DNA of 64,000 nucleotides from Novosphingobium naphthalenivorans NBRC 102051 (GCF_001590985.1 NZ_BCTX01000018.1:1-64000), one strand, 5' to 3'. Shown: positions 8,770 through 20,050, counted from the first letter of the stretch. Translations and numbers: made by a program. The notes: a model not told the origin generated them from the sequence alone.

Positions 8770-9951
8770 TTACCCCACATTCTCGATGACCATGGCGATG
8801 CCCTGCCCGCCACCGATGCACATGGTGATCAGGCCGTACTTGCCGCCGGTCCGCTTCAGTTCGTACATGCACTTGACCGTAAGGATCGCCCCGGTCGCGC
8901 CGATCGGATGGCCGAGCGAAATGCCCGAACCATTCGGATTGGTCTTGGCCGGATCGAAGCCAAGCTCCTTGGCGACACCGCAAGCCTGCGCGGCGAAAGC
9001 TTCGTTCGCCTCGATCACGTCGATCTGGTCGAGCGACAGACCCGCGCGTTCCAGCGCCACCGGAACCGCCTTGATCGGGCCCAGCCCCATGACGCTGGGT
9101 TCAACGCCGCCATGGCCCCAGCCAAGGATCTTCGCCATCGGCTTGAGGCCCTGTTCGGCAACCGCCTTGCCGCTGGCCAGAACCACCGCACCGGCGCCGT
9201 CATTGAGACCCGAAGCATTGCCGGCTGTGACCGAGCCGTCCTTCTTGAACACCGCCTTCAGCCCCGCCATCGATTCCAGCGAGGCATCCGCGCGGACGTG
9301 TTCATCGGTATCGAACACGACAACGCCCTTGCGCGACTTCACTTCGACCGGAACGATCTGTTCCTTGAAATAGCCGTTGGCGATGGCGTTGGCCGCGCGC
9401 TTGTGGCTTTCCACGGCCAGTTCGTCCTGAACCTGACGGGTAACCTGGCACTGCTCGGCCACGTTTTCCGCAGTCACGCCCATGTGGATGTCCGCGAAGG
9501 GATCGTGCAGCGCGCCCAGCATGGCATCCTCGAACACGAGGTTGCCCATCTTGACACCCTTGCGCGCAGCATTGGTCATGTGCGCGGCATTGGACATCGA
9601 TTCACAGCCGGCACCGATGGCCACCTGATGCTCGCCCAGCGCAATCGCCTGCGCTGCCGAGATGATCGCCTGAAGCCCCGAACCGCACAGGCGGTTGACG
9701 TTCATCGCCTGCGAGGAAACCGGAACACCCGCGTTCACCGAAGCCACGCGCGAGACATAGGCATCCTTAGGCTGCGTGGGAACGACCGTGCCGACCACCA
9801 CATTCTGCACCGACTCTGCCGAAATGCCAGCGCGGGCGATGGCTTCCTTCATGACGATGGTGCCGAGATCGGCGGGCCGGAACGAAGCAAGCGAACCGCC
9901 GAACGAACCGATAGCAGTGCGCGCGCCGCCGATGATGTAAATCTCTTCCAT
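8770..9951 (-). CDS. Acetyl-CoA C-acyltransferase (thiolase)
   Basis: A 393-residue degradative/biosynthetic thiolase. The nucleophile is Cys89 in NRLCGSGLQ, His348 lies in SLGHPIGATG and the proton-shuttling Cys378 in MCIGGGQG. It ends 4 bases before the epimerase start. In this operon it probably cleaves 3-ketovaleryl-CoA or a similar odd-chain product to propionyl-CoA and acetyl-CoA; an acetoacetyl-CoA or PHB role (PhaA/BktB) cannot be excluded from sequence alone, so no gene symbol is given. Confidence 0.92.
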   Translation of the reverse strand: MEEIYIIGGARTAIGSFGGSLASFRPADLGTIVMKEAIARAGISAESVQNVVVGTVVPTQPKDAYVSRVASVNAGVPVSSQAMNVNRLCGSGLQAIISAAQAIALGEHQVAIGAGCESMSNAAHMTNAARKGVKMGNLVFEDAMLGALHDPFADIHMGVTAENVAEQCQVTRQVQDELAVESHKRAANAIANGYFKEQIVPVEVKSRKGVVVFDTDEHVRADASLESMAGLKAVFKKDGSVTAGNASGLNDGAGAVVLASGKAVAEQGLKPMAKILGWGHGGVEPSVMGLGPIKAVPVALERAGLSLDQIDVIEANEAFAAQACGVAKELGFDPAKTNPNGSGISLGHPIGATGAILTVKCMYELKRTGGKYGLITMCIGGGQGIAMVIENVG

Positions 9952-10050
9952 GACCTGGCTTCCAATCCTTTGTTCAATTTCGATCAGGAGCGGACCTGTG
10001 ACGCCCGATCTCCCATCGCGATACTCGCAAAAGGGACACCCCTTCCCGTC

Positions 10051-11577
<1,527 letters not shown>

Positions 11578-11633
11578 CAGGCTTCCCTTGTCCGCGGTGG
11601 TTTCGGCATGAATTGCTGGCACCGCTAAAGGCA

Positions 11634-11674
11634 GGTTGATGCGCTCAGGTCAACCGTTTTAATCGCTCGATTAA
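11634..11674. promoter_or_regulatory. Two dyads in the pccB leader, probable operator region
   Basis: Upstream of the first operon gene are two inverted repeats. TTAATCGCTCGATTAA (11659-11674) has 7-base arms around CT, and GGTTGA (11634-11639) pairs with TCAACC (11650-11655). They lie 57-97 bases before the pccB start in a short AT-richer patch. The first has the look of a TetR- or GntR-type acyl-CoA regulator site. Protein and function are inferred; no regulator gene is adjacent. Confidence 0.45.
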
Positions 11675-11729
11675 GACAAATCGTAACGCCGATCCGCCCA
11701 TTCCCGTCATGTTGTTGCGCAGTTCCGGC

Positions 11730-12785
11730 TCAGCCCCACATCTGCCCGGCCGATCCGAAGTCGTGGGCCTTGCTGTGCGGATGATCGATCACGGCCACCA
11801 CGCTGAACACGATCGCCAGAAGCACCAAGGCGAAGCCGCCCAGCCCGATCGCCAGAGTGCGGTTCGCCCCTGCGCTGGCCATGGTCATCTCGCGGCCGGT
11901 GCGCATCCGGCGCGTAACGACGCGATCCTCCTCGCTGCCCCAGCGGTGGATCACCAGGATCGCGCTCACCGCGAACATCATCGTGCCCGGAATCCACATG
12001 ATGATCCCGCCGGTCTGCTCGTCGGTCAGCATCGAAACATGCCACATGTGCCCCAGCGCGATGTAAGCATCGTAGAGCGGAACCGTCTTGAACGTGAGGA
12101 ACGCGCCCAGCACGATATTGCCCAGCGCGGCAAACACGAACATGCCCAGACGCGTCCCCAGCCCCGGCCCTTGCGGCGCCGTGCGGCGGTCGAAGATCAC
12201 CGAGAAGAAGATCAGCCCCGTCACCAGCAGGCTGATGTGCCACAGGTAATGGATCGGCTCGTCGAGGATGGCCATGTCGTGGAAGTGCGGCAGCATCCAG
12301 AAATAGCTGGCGAACAGGAACAGCACGGTCGCCACCAGCGGGAAGCGCAGAACGTCGATGACCTCGCGCAGCCAGCCGGTGCCCGCAAAGAACTTGCTCA
12401 CCCCGTTCGGCAGCCCACGCACCATCGCGGCCTGCGGGCGCGAGAGGAACAGCAGCATCGGCGCCACCGTGCGCAGCAGCATGTGCTCCACCTGATGCAC
12501 CGCGAAGATGTGGTCCGCCAGCCGCTCGACCGGCGAGATCAGCGCAATGAACAGCGCCAGCAAGCCGCCGAAGAAAGCCGCGATGCGCCAGCGTTCGTCG
12601 ACAAGGCCGTGCCGGCTGCCGCGCCAGTAGATCAGCCCGGCAATCGCAAGGCCGAGCAGGATTTCAGGCGAAATCTGCCAGAGCGTCCAGGGATTGGCAC
12701 CGGCGTGGACATGCCCGCCGTGCGCCAGCGCCGGGGTCGAGAGCAACGCGAGGGGAATCGCGGCCATCCATCGGGAAATTCGCAT
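11730..12785 (-). CDS. CtaG-type (caa3) cytochrome c oxidase assembly membrane protein
   Basis: A 351-residue polytopic membrane protein of the Bacillus CtaG/COG3336 family, linked to assembly of haem-copper oxidases. It has a cleavable signal (ALLSTPALAHGG), a His-rich mature start (HGGHVHAG) and about seven helices. Conserved histidines appear in VHQVEHMLLRTVAPML, MLPHFHDM, EPIHYLWHISLL and LGHMWHVSML. This is not the unrelated Cox11-type CtaG. No oxidase subunits are in the window, so the target oxidase is elsewhere. The C-terminal tail (residues 320-351) holds another hydrophobic segment. Confidence 0.85.
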   Translation of the reverse strand: MRISRWMAAIPLALLSTPALAHGGHVHAGANPWTLWQISPEILLGLAIAGLIYWRGSRHGLVDERWRIAAFFGGLLALFIALISPVERLADHIFAVHQVEHMLLRTVAPMLLFLSRPQAAMVRGLPNGVSKFFAGTGWLREVIDVLRFPLVATVLFLFASYFWMLPHFHDMAILDEPIHYLWHISLLVTGLIFFSVIFDRRTAPQGPGLGTRLGMFVFAALGNIVLGAFLTFKTVPLYDAYIALGHMWHVSMLTDEQTGGIIMWIPGTMMFAVSAILVIHRWGSEEDRVVTRRMRTGREMTMASAGANRTLAIGLGGFALVLLAIVFSVVAVIDHPHSKAHDFGSAGQMWG

Positions 12786-12837
12786 GAGAGAGGGGATACG
12801 CCCCCTTCCCGTTCATGCAAGCCCCGCCATTTTCGCC

Positions 12838-14184
12838 TCACTTGAGAAGCACGAGTTCCTCGGACATCGTCGGGTGGACGGCCACGGTCGCGTCGAAATC
12901 CGCCTTGGTGAGCTTCGCCTTCACGGCAATGGCCGCGGCTTGCATGATTTCCGGGGCTTCCGGCCCGATCATATGCAGCCCCACGACCTGATCGGTCTCG
13001 GCATCGCAGATCATCTTGTACAGCGAGCGTTCGTCGCGGTGGGCAACGACATTCTTCATCGGCCGGAAATCGCTGGTGTAAACCTTGATCGCACCGAGCT
13101 TTTCGCGCGCCTCGTCCTCGGTCATGCCGACAGCAGCGATCGGCGGATGACTGAACACGGCTGACGGGATGCAGGAATAGTCCACCGTGGAGGGCTTGCC
13201 GCCAAACACCGTGTCGGAAAAAGCCTGCCCCTCGCGGATCGCCACCGGCGTCAGCTGGACGCGGTTGGTCACATCGCCGACGGCATAGATGTGATCGACA
13301 CTGGTCTTCGAGTGCGCGTCCACCCGGATCGCGCCCTTGCCGTCGATCTCGACACCGACGTTTTCCAGGCCAAGCCCGTCGATATTCGGCACGCGGCCGG
13401 TCGCGAAGAGCACGCAATCCAAATCCATCGGATCGTGGTTGGTCATCGAGACCCTGAGCGAACCGTCGTCATTCTTCTCGATCTTTTCGAACTCGGCGTT
13501 GAAACGGAACGCGATACCCTTGGCGATCGAGATCTGCAGAAGACGGTCACGCACGGATTCGTCATATCCGCGCAGCACCTGATCCGAACGGTTGATGATG
13601 GTCACATTGGCGCCGAATTCGTTGAAGATACCAGCAAACTCGTTGGCAATGTAGCCGGCGCCGGCAATCAGCACCCGGCTGGGGATCGCATCGAGGTGAA
13701 AGGCCTCGTTCGAGGTGATGCCCAGTTCATGGCCGGGGCACGATGGCACCAGCGGCCGGGCGCCCGTGGCGATCAGGATATACTTCGCGGTCTTCTTCTC
13801 ACCGCTCGACAGCGTCACTTCATGCGGCCCAGTGATCGTCGCACGCTCGTGGAATATCTCGACTTCGTTGTTGGTGAGCGTCTGGGTATAGAGGCCGTTG
13901 AGCCGGTCGACGTCGTTGAGCACGTTGTCGCGCAGCTTCACCCAGTCGAACTTGGCCTCGGGAATATCCCAGCCGAAATGCTTTGCATCCTCCAGATCCT
14001 CGGCAAAGTGAGCGCCGTAGACGAGCATCTTCTTGGGCACGCAGCCCCGGATCACGCATGTGCCGCCGACCCGATACTCTTCCGCCACCGCCACGCGGGC
14101 GCCATGGGCTGCCGCGACACGGCTGGCGCGCACGCCGCCCGATCCGGCGCCGATAGTGAAGAGGTCGTAATCGTATTCGGCCAT
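12838..14184 (-). CDS. gor: Glutathione-disulfide reductase
   Basis: NADPH-dependent flavoenzyme that reduces GSSG. The 448-residue protein begins with the FAD dinucleotide motif TIGAGSGGVRASR, has the redox disulfide Cys43/Cys48 in GGTCVIRGCVPKK, a second Rossmann motif LIAGAGYIANEFAGIFNEFG, FATGRVPN, and the C-terminal His-Glu pair His437/Glu442 in VAVHPTMSEELV. Length is typical. It fits with the three glutathione transferases and the GFA protein further along, although they form a separate operon. Confidence 0.95.
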   Translation of the reverse strand: MAEYDYDLFTIGAGSGGVRASRVAAAHGARVAVAEEYRVGGTCVIRGCVPKKMLVYGAHFAEDLEDAKHFGWDIPEAKFDWVKLRDNVLNDVDRLNGLYTQTLTNNEVEIFHERATITGPHEVTLSSGEKKTAKYILIATGARPLVPSCPGHELGITSNEAFHLDAIPSRVLIAGAGYIANEFAGIFNEFGANVTIINRSDQVLRGYDESVRDRLLQISIAKGIAFRFNAEFEKIEKNDDGSLRVSMTNHDPMDLDCVLFATGRVPNIDGLGLENVGVEIDGKGAIRVDAHSKTSVDHIYAVGDVTNRVQLTPVAIREGQAFSDTVFGGKPSTVDYSCIPSAVFSHPPIAAVGMTEDEAREKLGAIKVYTSDFRPMKNVVAHRDERSLYKMICDAETDQVVGLHMIGPEAPEIMQAAAIAVKAKLTKADFDATVAVHPTMSEELVLLK

Positions 14185-14303
14185 GCGGATGCTCCTGTCG
14201 CGCGTCTCGGGATCGGTCGCGGGCGCATATGGGGCATGGCATTGCAGATTGCCAACCGGCTTTCACAAAGCCGCGTGAAACGCGCGTACCGTCGCGGCAG
14301 AGG

Positions 14304-16592
14304 TCAGGGCAGCGTGAGCCGCCAGGTTCCCAGCGCGCGGACATCGCTCGCATTGGCATTGCCTGCAATCCCGACCCGCAATTGCGAATGCGGGCCGCCG
14401 CGCTGGTAGCCGAGCGTCAGGAGCGGATCGACACGCCCCGAAAAGTCCACCTGCCGGTTGCTGAACAGCAGCGAGCGGCTGGCCAGATCGTAACGGGACC
14501 CCACGGTATAGACCCCGCTGCCGGACACGACGGCCAGAGGCTGCACCACGCCAAAGCTCACGAACCCTTTCAGCAGCGGCCGGCTCGCCGTCAGCCCGAA
14601 GCGGTTGGTCACGAGCATATCCGCGCGGGTCAGCAGCATGTCACCGGCCAGTTTGAGCCGCGTCGCGCCCAGGCTGGCGTAGCCGTTGAGCGTCCACTTG
14701 CCGAACCGGGCCCGGTGCGCCGCTTCGACGAACACCGTGCGCGCGCCATCTCCGAAGCGAAGCGCTCCGCTTCCCGTCGGCGTGCCGAACACGACGTGTT
14801 TTTCGTCCAGCACCCCTGCCTTGAGCCGGGTGCCTGCCTTGCCCCAGGACACCACGGCACCATTGGCGGAACCGTATCCGGCATTCCCGCCCACGGCCTC
14901 CACGCCAAGCTGCCCGCCCGCCAGCGGATAGCGCATACCCAGCGACAGATCGGCGACCGGCGAATAAGCGAAGACCGCATCCGAACTCGGGGCCAGCCCC
15001 ATGAATTCGTCCGCCACCGAATCGCCGGAATTGAGCGAGGCGGTGAACCATGCCTTGCCGCTGCGAACCGCAACCCGGCCATTCGTAAGCATCGTATGCA
15101 CTTCGCCTACTCCGGGGCCAGTGCGCAGGCTGGTAAACCCTGCGCTGGCCTGCATTTGCGGCGTTGCCAGTGAAGCCGAGCCGGCATTTGCCTGGACTTC
15201 CACCCGGCGGTCGAGCCAGCTGCGGTCGCTTCCGGGCCTCACCACAAGGCCGGACAAGTCGCCCGCAAAATCACGCCCATAGGCATCGAGCACAGTCACG
15301 CTGCCCAAGGCCTTGCTGGCAAGACCCGCTGCCCCCACGGCTTGCGGCACGACCATCACCGCTCCCTGGGCCGAAGTCTGCGTCACACCATTCGACAAAG
15401 TAGGATTCACGGGCGAAAGCGCGGCCTGCACGTCGATCAGACCATGACCGAACACAGGATCGACACCCGCAGCGCCAATATCGCGCGCGGTGTTCACGAT
15501 TACCTGCCCGGCCTCGACACCCGATAGCTGCGGCCATTTGCTCAGGATCAGCGCGGCAAGGCCGCTCACCTGCGGCGTGGCGGAACTGGTGCCGCTGAAC
15601 AGGACCAGCGATCCATCCACCGCCTGCGTGGCATTGGTGCCCATCGCCGCCACACAATTGTGCATGGCCGCCGCGCCGCACTGGTTGGAATAATCGGTCA
15701 ATTCGTAGCTGGTCTGCGTGCCCGCCAGCGCGACGACGAACAGCCAGCTTTGCGAGTTGCTCGAATTGAGGTCCAGATACCCGTCCGCATTGGCCGCGCT
15801 ATCGTTCCCGGCCGCATTGACGAACAGCCCTCCGGTTTTCTGGTAATTGGCCACGGCCTGCGCCCAGCCGGGGCTCGGCGTTGTGGGATCGACCTTGGAA
15901 ATCGAGGCGTTGATGACCTTGATGCCCTGGCTGCCCGCATAATCGATGGCATCCGTCAGCCCTATTCCCAGCGTTTCCTGATCGTCGGGATTGGCCGCGT
16001 CCAGATTGATCTCGCTGATGCGCAAGGCGACGATTTCGGCGCCCGGAGCGATCCCCTGAACGCCGGTGCCGTTGTTGGCGGCGGCAATGACACCGGCCAC
16101 CATCGTGCCATGATCGGAGTAATCGTCGCCAATCACATTACGGTCCGTCGTCACCCCGTTCTGGGTGACAGTGCCATAGTCGCGGCTGAGGCTGGAGATC
16201 TTGCCCTGAAGCTCGGACACTTCCTTGACGCCGTCATCCAGCACGGCGACCTGCACGCCCTGCCCTGTCCAGCCATTGTCGAGTGCATAGAGCGCGTTGA
16301 CATATTCGAACGAGACGTAGTTGCGCCGGTATTCGGCATCATCCTCGGCAGACCGGGTCGGCTGCTGGCTTTGCGGCACGATCACATACCCGGCCGGAGG
16401 CGTGGCTGTCGGAGTCGGGGTAGGGGTAGGCGTCGGGGTGGGCGTGGGCGTGGGCGTCGGCGTTGGTGTCGGAGTGGGCGCAGGCGTCGAATTCACCGCA
16501 CTTCCGCCGCCGCCACAACCGGCAAGCGTCAGCACCAGAACGCCTGCCGCCACCGAACCACGCAAAATCGCCGAAGCCCCCGCCATGGGCAT
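14304..16592 (-). CDS. Surface subtilisin-like S8 protease with Pro-Thr linker and barrel-like C-terminus
   Basis: The 762-residue product has a lipoprotein-type signal (LTLAGCGGGG; lipidated Cys26 expected), a Pro-Thr linker at about 37-61, then an S8 catalytic domain with Asp117 (VAVLDDGV), His159 (YSDHGTMVAGVIAA) and Ser334 (FSGTSSATPQVSG). Residues from about 400 are Gly/Ala-rich alternating strands like an autotransporter barrel (for example TLNGYASLGATRLKLAGDML), but the chain ends RLTLP without the usual terminal aromatic residue. It is probably anchored in or passed through the outer membrane. Substrate unknown. It stands alone between gor and pgi. Confidence 0.85.
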   Translation of the reverse strand: MPMAGASAILRGSVAAGVLVLTLAGCGGGGSAVNSTPAPTPTPTPTPTPTPTPTPTPTPTPTATPPAGYVIVPQSQQPTRSAEDDAEYRRNYVSFEYVNALYALDNGWTGQGVQVAVLDDGVKEVSELQGKISSLSRDYGTVTQNGVTTDRNVIGDDYSDHGTMVAGVIAAANNGTGVQGIAPGAEIVALRISEINLDAANPDDQETLGIGLTDAIDYAGSQGIKVINASISKVDPTTPSPGWAQAVANYQKTGGLFVNAAGNDSAANADGYLDLNSSNSQSWLFVVALAGTQTSYELTDYSNQCGAAAMHNCVAAMGTNATQAVDGSLVLFSGTSSATPQVSGLAALILSKWPQLSGVEAGQVIVNTARDIGAAGVDPVFGHGLIDVQAALSPVNPTLSNGVTQTSAQGAVMVVPQAVGAAGLASKALGSVTVLDAYGRDFAGDLSGLVVRPGSDRSWLDRRVEVQANAGSASLATPQMQASAGFTSLRTGPGVGEVHTMLTNGRVAVRSGKAWFTASLNSGDSVADEFMGLAPSSDAVFAYSPVADLSLGMRYPLAGGQLGVEAVGGNAGYGSANGAVVSWGKAGTRLKAGVLDEKHVVFGTPTGSGALRFGDGARTVFVEAAHRARFGKWTLNGYASLGATRLKLAGDMLLTRADMLVTNRFGLTASRPLLKGFVSFGVVQPLAVVSGSGVYTVGSRYDLASRSLLFSNRQVDFSGRVDPLLTLGYQRGGPHSQLRVGIAGNANASDVRALGTWRLTLP
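16410..16484 (-). repeat. Pro-Thr codon repeat in the S8 protease gene
   Basis: A six-base coding repeat (CCNACN on the minus strand) runs about twelve units and encodes the Pro-Thr linker between the lipoprotein anchor and the protease domain. Third positions vary, which suggests selection for the linker rather than a recent slippage expansion, but length polymorphism between strains would be expected. Confidence 0.85.
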
Positions 16593-16717
16593 CCCCTGTT
16601 TTCCATTCCATCGATGCCTGTCACGCCATGGACAAGCACCTCGGATCAGATTGGACCGCTGTTCCTTCCAAGTCCCTAATTTTCGTGCGCCGGCGAAAGA
16701 ACCATGACCTCAACGGT

Positions 16718-18238
16718 TCACTTGATTCCCGCCAGCGCCAGCAGCGCTTCCGTCGAAGGATCGAACGCAGTGTCTCCCTTTTCGATCTGCTTGGCGATTT
16801 CCTTGCCGAGTTCGACACCGAACTGGTCAAAGGGATTGATGCCCATCAGCACGGCATTGGCGAAAGTGCGGTGCTCGTGGAATGCGATCAGCGCGCCGAA
16901 CGTGGCGGGGCTGACTTCGTCGAGCAGGATCGTCGCCGAGGGACGGTCGCCCGGATAAGCGCGCGCCGGATCGTCGCTCTGCTTGCCCGCCATCAACGCC
17001 GCGCCTTGCGCAAAGCAATTGGACAGCAGGATGCGGTGATGCGCCAAGGCCAGATCATGGCCCGGCGCGATCGATGCGATGAAATCCACCGGCACGAGAT
17101 TGGTGCCCTGATGGAGAAGCTGGAACACCGCGTGCTGGGCATCGGTGCCCACTCCGCCCCAGGTAATCGGCGCCGTCGGCCCGTCCACCGGCGATCCGTC
17201 TACCTTAACGCTCTTGCCGTTCGATTCCATTTCAAGCTGCTGCAGATAGTCGGGCAGCAGGGCCAGGCGCTCGTCATAAGCGAAGACCGCGCGCGTCTGG
17301 CAACCGCGCAGGCGCGTGTAGTACTGGTCGGCGAAAGCCGCACGCAGCGGCAGGTTGGCCAGACCGTCGGTATCGCGGAAATGCTCGTCCATCGCCGCCG
17401 CCCCGGCCAGGAACTCGGCGAAATCCGGCCAGCCCAGCGCCATCGCCACCGGGAAGCCGATCGAGGACCACAGCGAATACCGTCCGCCCACGCTTTCCGA
17501 AAACGGCAGGACACGGGTTTCATCGACACCCCATTCCATTGCCTTTTCCGGCGAGGCCGTCAGGGCGACGACGCGCCCATAGGGATCGTCGACCCCGTTC
17601 TCGCGCAGCCAGGCAAGCGCGCTTTCGGCATTGGTCATGGTCTCGATGGTGGTGAAAGTCTTGGAGGCAACCGCCAGCATCGTCGTGGCCGGATCGCAGG
17701 CCTCGAACGCCTGTTCCAGCGCGCAGCCATCGATGTTGGACACGACGTGGACATCCACCATCGCCCCATCACGCGCCAGCGCATCGATCGCCAAGGCCGG
17801 CCCGAGCGCCGATCCGCCGATGCCGATGTGGATCAGATGCTTCACCTCTCCCATCGCGCCGCGATGGATGGCTTCCACGATTGCGGCCATGCGGTGATGG
17901 TACTCGTGCGCGAGCGCCACGCTTTCTTCCTTGCCGACACCGCGCTGGGCACTGTGCTCGGCCGCGCGGCCTTCGGTGGTGTTGACGGTCTCACCTGCAA
18001 AAAGGGCCGCCCGCCGGCCGGCGAAGTCCATCGCAGCGGCCAGGTCCTCGAACGCACTCACATGTGCCGCATCAAGATGGGTCTTCGACCAGTCGAACCG
18101 GATCGCGCAGGAATTCTCGTCGTCGCCAAGTTCGAAGGCACTCGCATATGTGTCCAGACGGTCCGGATCGGCGGCGAAGAGCTGGACCAGAGTCGGCTTG
18201 TCCAGTCCCTTCAGCTTGTTCCAGACCGCTTCACTCAT
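16718..18238 (-). CDS. pgi: Glucose-6-phosphate isomerase
   Basis: Interconverts glucose-6-phosphate and fructose-6-phosphate. The 506-residue protein shows the PGI signatures GIGGSALGPALAIDAL (phosphate-binding), SKTFTTIETM, WGVDETRVLPFSESVGGRYSLWSSIG, and the C-terminal NPFDQFGVELGKEIAKQI containing the conserved Gln/Lys region. Length is slightly short for the family but complete. It is monocistronic as far as can be seen, divergent from lepB. Confidence 0.96.
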   Translation of the reverse strand: MSEAVWNKLKGLDKPTLVQLFAADPDRLDTYASAFELGDDENSCAIRFDWSKTHLDAAHVSAFEDLAAAMDFAGRRAALFAGETVNTTEGRAAEHSAQRGVGKEESVALAHEYHHRMAAIVEAIHRGAMGEVKHLIHIGIGGSALGPALAIDALARDGAMVDVHVVSNIDGCALEQAFEACDPATTMLAVASKTFTTIETMTNAESALAWLRENGVDDPYGRVVALTASPEKAMEWGVDETRVLPFSESVGGRYSLWSSIGFPVAMALGWPDFAEFLAGAAAMDEHFRDTDGLANLPLRAAFADQYYTRLRGCQTRAVFAYDERLALLPDYLQQLEMESNGKSVKVDGSPVDGPTAPITWGGVGTDAQHAVFQLLHQGTNLVPVDFIASIAPGHDLALAHHRILLSNCFAQGAALMAGKQSDDPARAYPGDRPSATILLDEVSPATFGALIAFHEHRTFANAVLMGINPFDQFGVELGKEIAKQIEKGDTAFDPSTEALLALAGIK

Positions 18239-18386
18239 GCCTCGATACCTCCAGATGGAATAATAGGTGCCTTATGCGGATTGCCCGAATTAAATCCAAG
18301 CATGAGTTGTTCAAATGTCGATCCCTGTCATGTGTTGAACGGGATCGCACTTGACGTGAGGCGCTGCTGGCAACAAGGGTTCGCGC

Positions 18387-19238
18387 ATGAGCGACACCCC
18401 TAGCGTCAGCGACGCCCAGACTGCACAGCCCGCCGCCGGACAGGGCGCCGAAGCGCACGCCAAAAAGGACGAAGGCTTCTTTTCCTTCCTGTTGTGGCTG
18501 GTGCTGGGCGTGGTGGTCCTGCGCAGCTTCATCATCTCGCCGTTCAACATTCCCAGCGAATCCATGCTGCCTCGCCTGCTCGATGGCGACTACCTGTTCG
18601 CGACCAAGTGGTCCTACGGCTATTCGAAGTATTCGCTGCCATTCAGCGTGCCGCTGATCCCCGGCCGCGTGTTCGCAAGCCAGCCCGAGCGCGGCGACGT
18701 GGTGATCTTCAAGGCCCCTCCGGGCGACGATGTGGACTACATCAAGCGCGTCATCGGCCTGCCGGGTGACGAAGTGCAGATGAAGAACGGGCAGGTCTGG
18801 CTCAATGGCAAGCCCATCCCCAAGCAGCCCGTGGCGGATTTCGTGGTGCCGGTCACGCCGAACACCCATTGCTACACGCCCGAATTCGAGCGCATGGCCA
18901 AGGACGGCACTGCCTCGTGCCACTATCCGCAGTTCCGCGAGACCCTGCCGAACGGCAAGAGCTACAACGTGCTCGACCTGGGCCGCACTCCGCAGGACGA
19001 TACCGGCGTGTTCATCGTGCCCGAAGGCCACATGTTCCTGATGGGCGACAACCGCGACAATTCGCTCGACAGCCGCTTCCCGGCGATCGAAGGCGAAGGC
19101 ATCGGGATGGTCCCGCAGGGCAACCTTGTCGGCAAGGCCGCCGTGATGATGTTCTCGACCGACGGTTCGGCCGAATGGCTCAAGCCCTGGACCTGGTTCA
19201 CAGCCGCACGCTGGAGCCGTATCGGAGGCACGTTCTAA
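18387..19238 (+). CDS. lepB: Signal peptidase I
   Basis: Inner-membrane serine protease that removes signal peptides. The 283-residue protein has an Ala/Gln-rich cytoplasmic start, one membrane helix at about 31-51 (FFSFLLWLVLGVVVLRSFII), catalytic Ser59 in NIPSESMLPRLL, general-base Lys120 in VDYIKRVIGLPGDEV, and the GDNRDNSLDSR box. A loop at about 145-185 with two cysteines (NTHCYTPEF and TASCHYPQF) may form a disulfide. It starts the lepB-rnc-era group with 13 bases to rnc, a common order in alphaproteobacteria. Confidence 0.96.
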   Translation: MSDTPSVSDAQTAQPAAGQGAEAHAKKDEGFFSFLLWLVLGVVVLRSFIISPFNIPSESMLPRLLDGDYLFATKWSYGYSKYSLPFSVPLIPGRVFASQPERGDVVIFKAPPGDDVDYIKRVIGLPGDEVQMKNGQVWLNGKPIPKQPVADFVVPVTPNTHCYTPEFERMAKDGTASCHYPQFRETLPNGKSYNVLDLGRTPQDDTGVFIVPEGHMFLMGDNRDNSLDSRFPAIEGEGIGMVPQGNLVGKAAVMMFSTDGSAEWLKPWTWFTAARWSRIGGTF

Positions 19239-19251
19239 GTGCATTCCCGGT

Positions 19252-19920
19252 ATGCTTGACGGCAAGACCCGCGCTTTCCTGACCCGGCATTCAGGCCACG
19301 CCCCCGCAGATGAGGCCCTCTGGCTCTCTGCCCTGACGCATGGCTCCACCGGCGAAAAGCGCAATTACGAGCGGCTCGAATTCCTTGGCGACCGGGTGCT
19401 GGGCCTGGCCGTGGCCGAATGGCTCTATCAGAACAGCGACGAGGCCGAAGGGCGTCTCTCGCAGCGCCTCAATGCGCTCGTCAGCCGCGTCACTTGCGCC
19501 CGGATCGCCCGCGAGATCGGCCTGGGGCCGCACATGCGGCTGGGCAAGCAGGCCCGCGACGATGGCGGCGAGGATTCCGACAACATCCTCGGCGACGTGA
19601 TGGAAGCGATGATCGGCGCCTGCTTTACCGAGCACGGCTTTGCCGCCGCGCGCGACATGGTGCGCGAGTTGTGGGCAGACACGCTGACCGGCAAGACCGG
19701 CAAGCGCAAGCACCCCAAGTCGGCATTGCAGGAATGGGCAGCCGGCAACCGCCGCCGTATGCCCGAATACCGCCTGATCGACCGTTCCGGCCCCGATCAC
19801 GCCTCGCGCTTCACCGTCGAGGTGCAGGTTTACAATGTGGGGTCCGCACAGGCGACAGCCAATTCCAAGCAGGACGCCGAGACCATGGCTGCCGAGGAAT
19901 TCATGCGGAAGTTCGCTTGA
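19252..19920 (+). CDS. rnc: Ribonuclease III
   Basis: Double-strand RNA endonuclease for rRNA and mRNA processing. The 222-residue protein has the RNase III signature ERLEFLGDRVLGL near 40, the second acidic motif GDVMEAMIGACF near 115, and a C-terminal dsRNA-binding domain (PKSALQEWAAGNRR to MAAEEFMRKFA). Full length. Thirteen bases separate it from lepB; a 130-base gap without gene content follows before era. Confidence 0.96.
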   Translation: MLDGKTRAFLTRHSGHAPADEALWLSALTHGSTGEKRNYERLEFLGDRVLGLAVAEWLYQNSDEAEGRLSQRLNALVSRVTCARIAREIGLGPHMRLGKQARDDGGEDSDNILGDVMEAMIGACFTEHGFAAARDMVRELWADTLTGKTGKRKHPKSALQEWAAGNRRRMPEYRLIDRSGPDHASRFTVEVQVYNVGSAQATANSKQDAETMAAEEFMRKFA

Positions 19921-20050
19921 GTTTTCCGCCGCGTGCGGGCATTCTCTGCCCTGCCCGGAATGAGCGGAACATGGCCCACGAACCATGGCCGCCCCTGCCG
20001 GGCGCGAGGCAACCCTCCAACCGACATCACGAACAGGACAGTTTTCGAGC

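Noticed and set aside
16410-16484. Tandem repeat as a regulatory array
   Set aside because: It lies inside the S8 protease gene and encodes a Pro-Thr linker; no separate function is needed.
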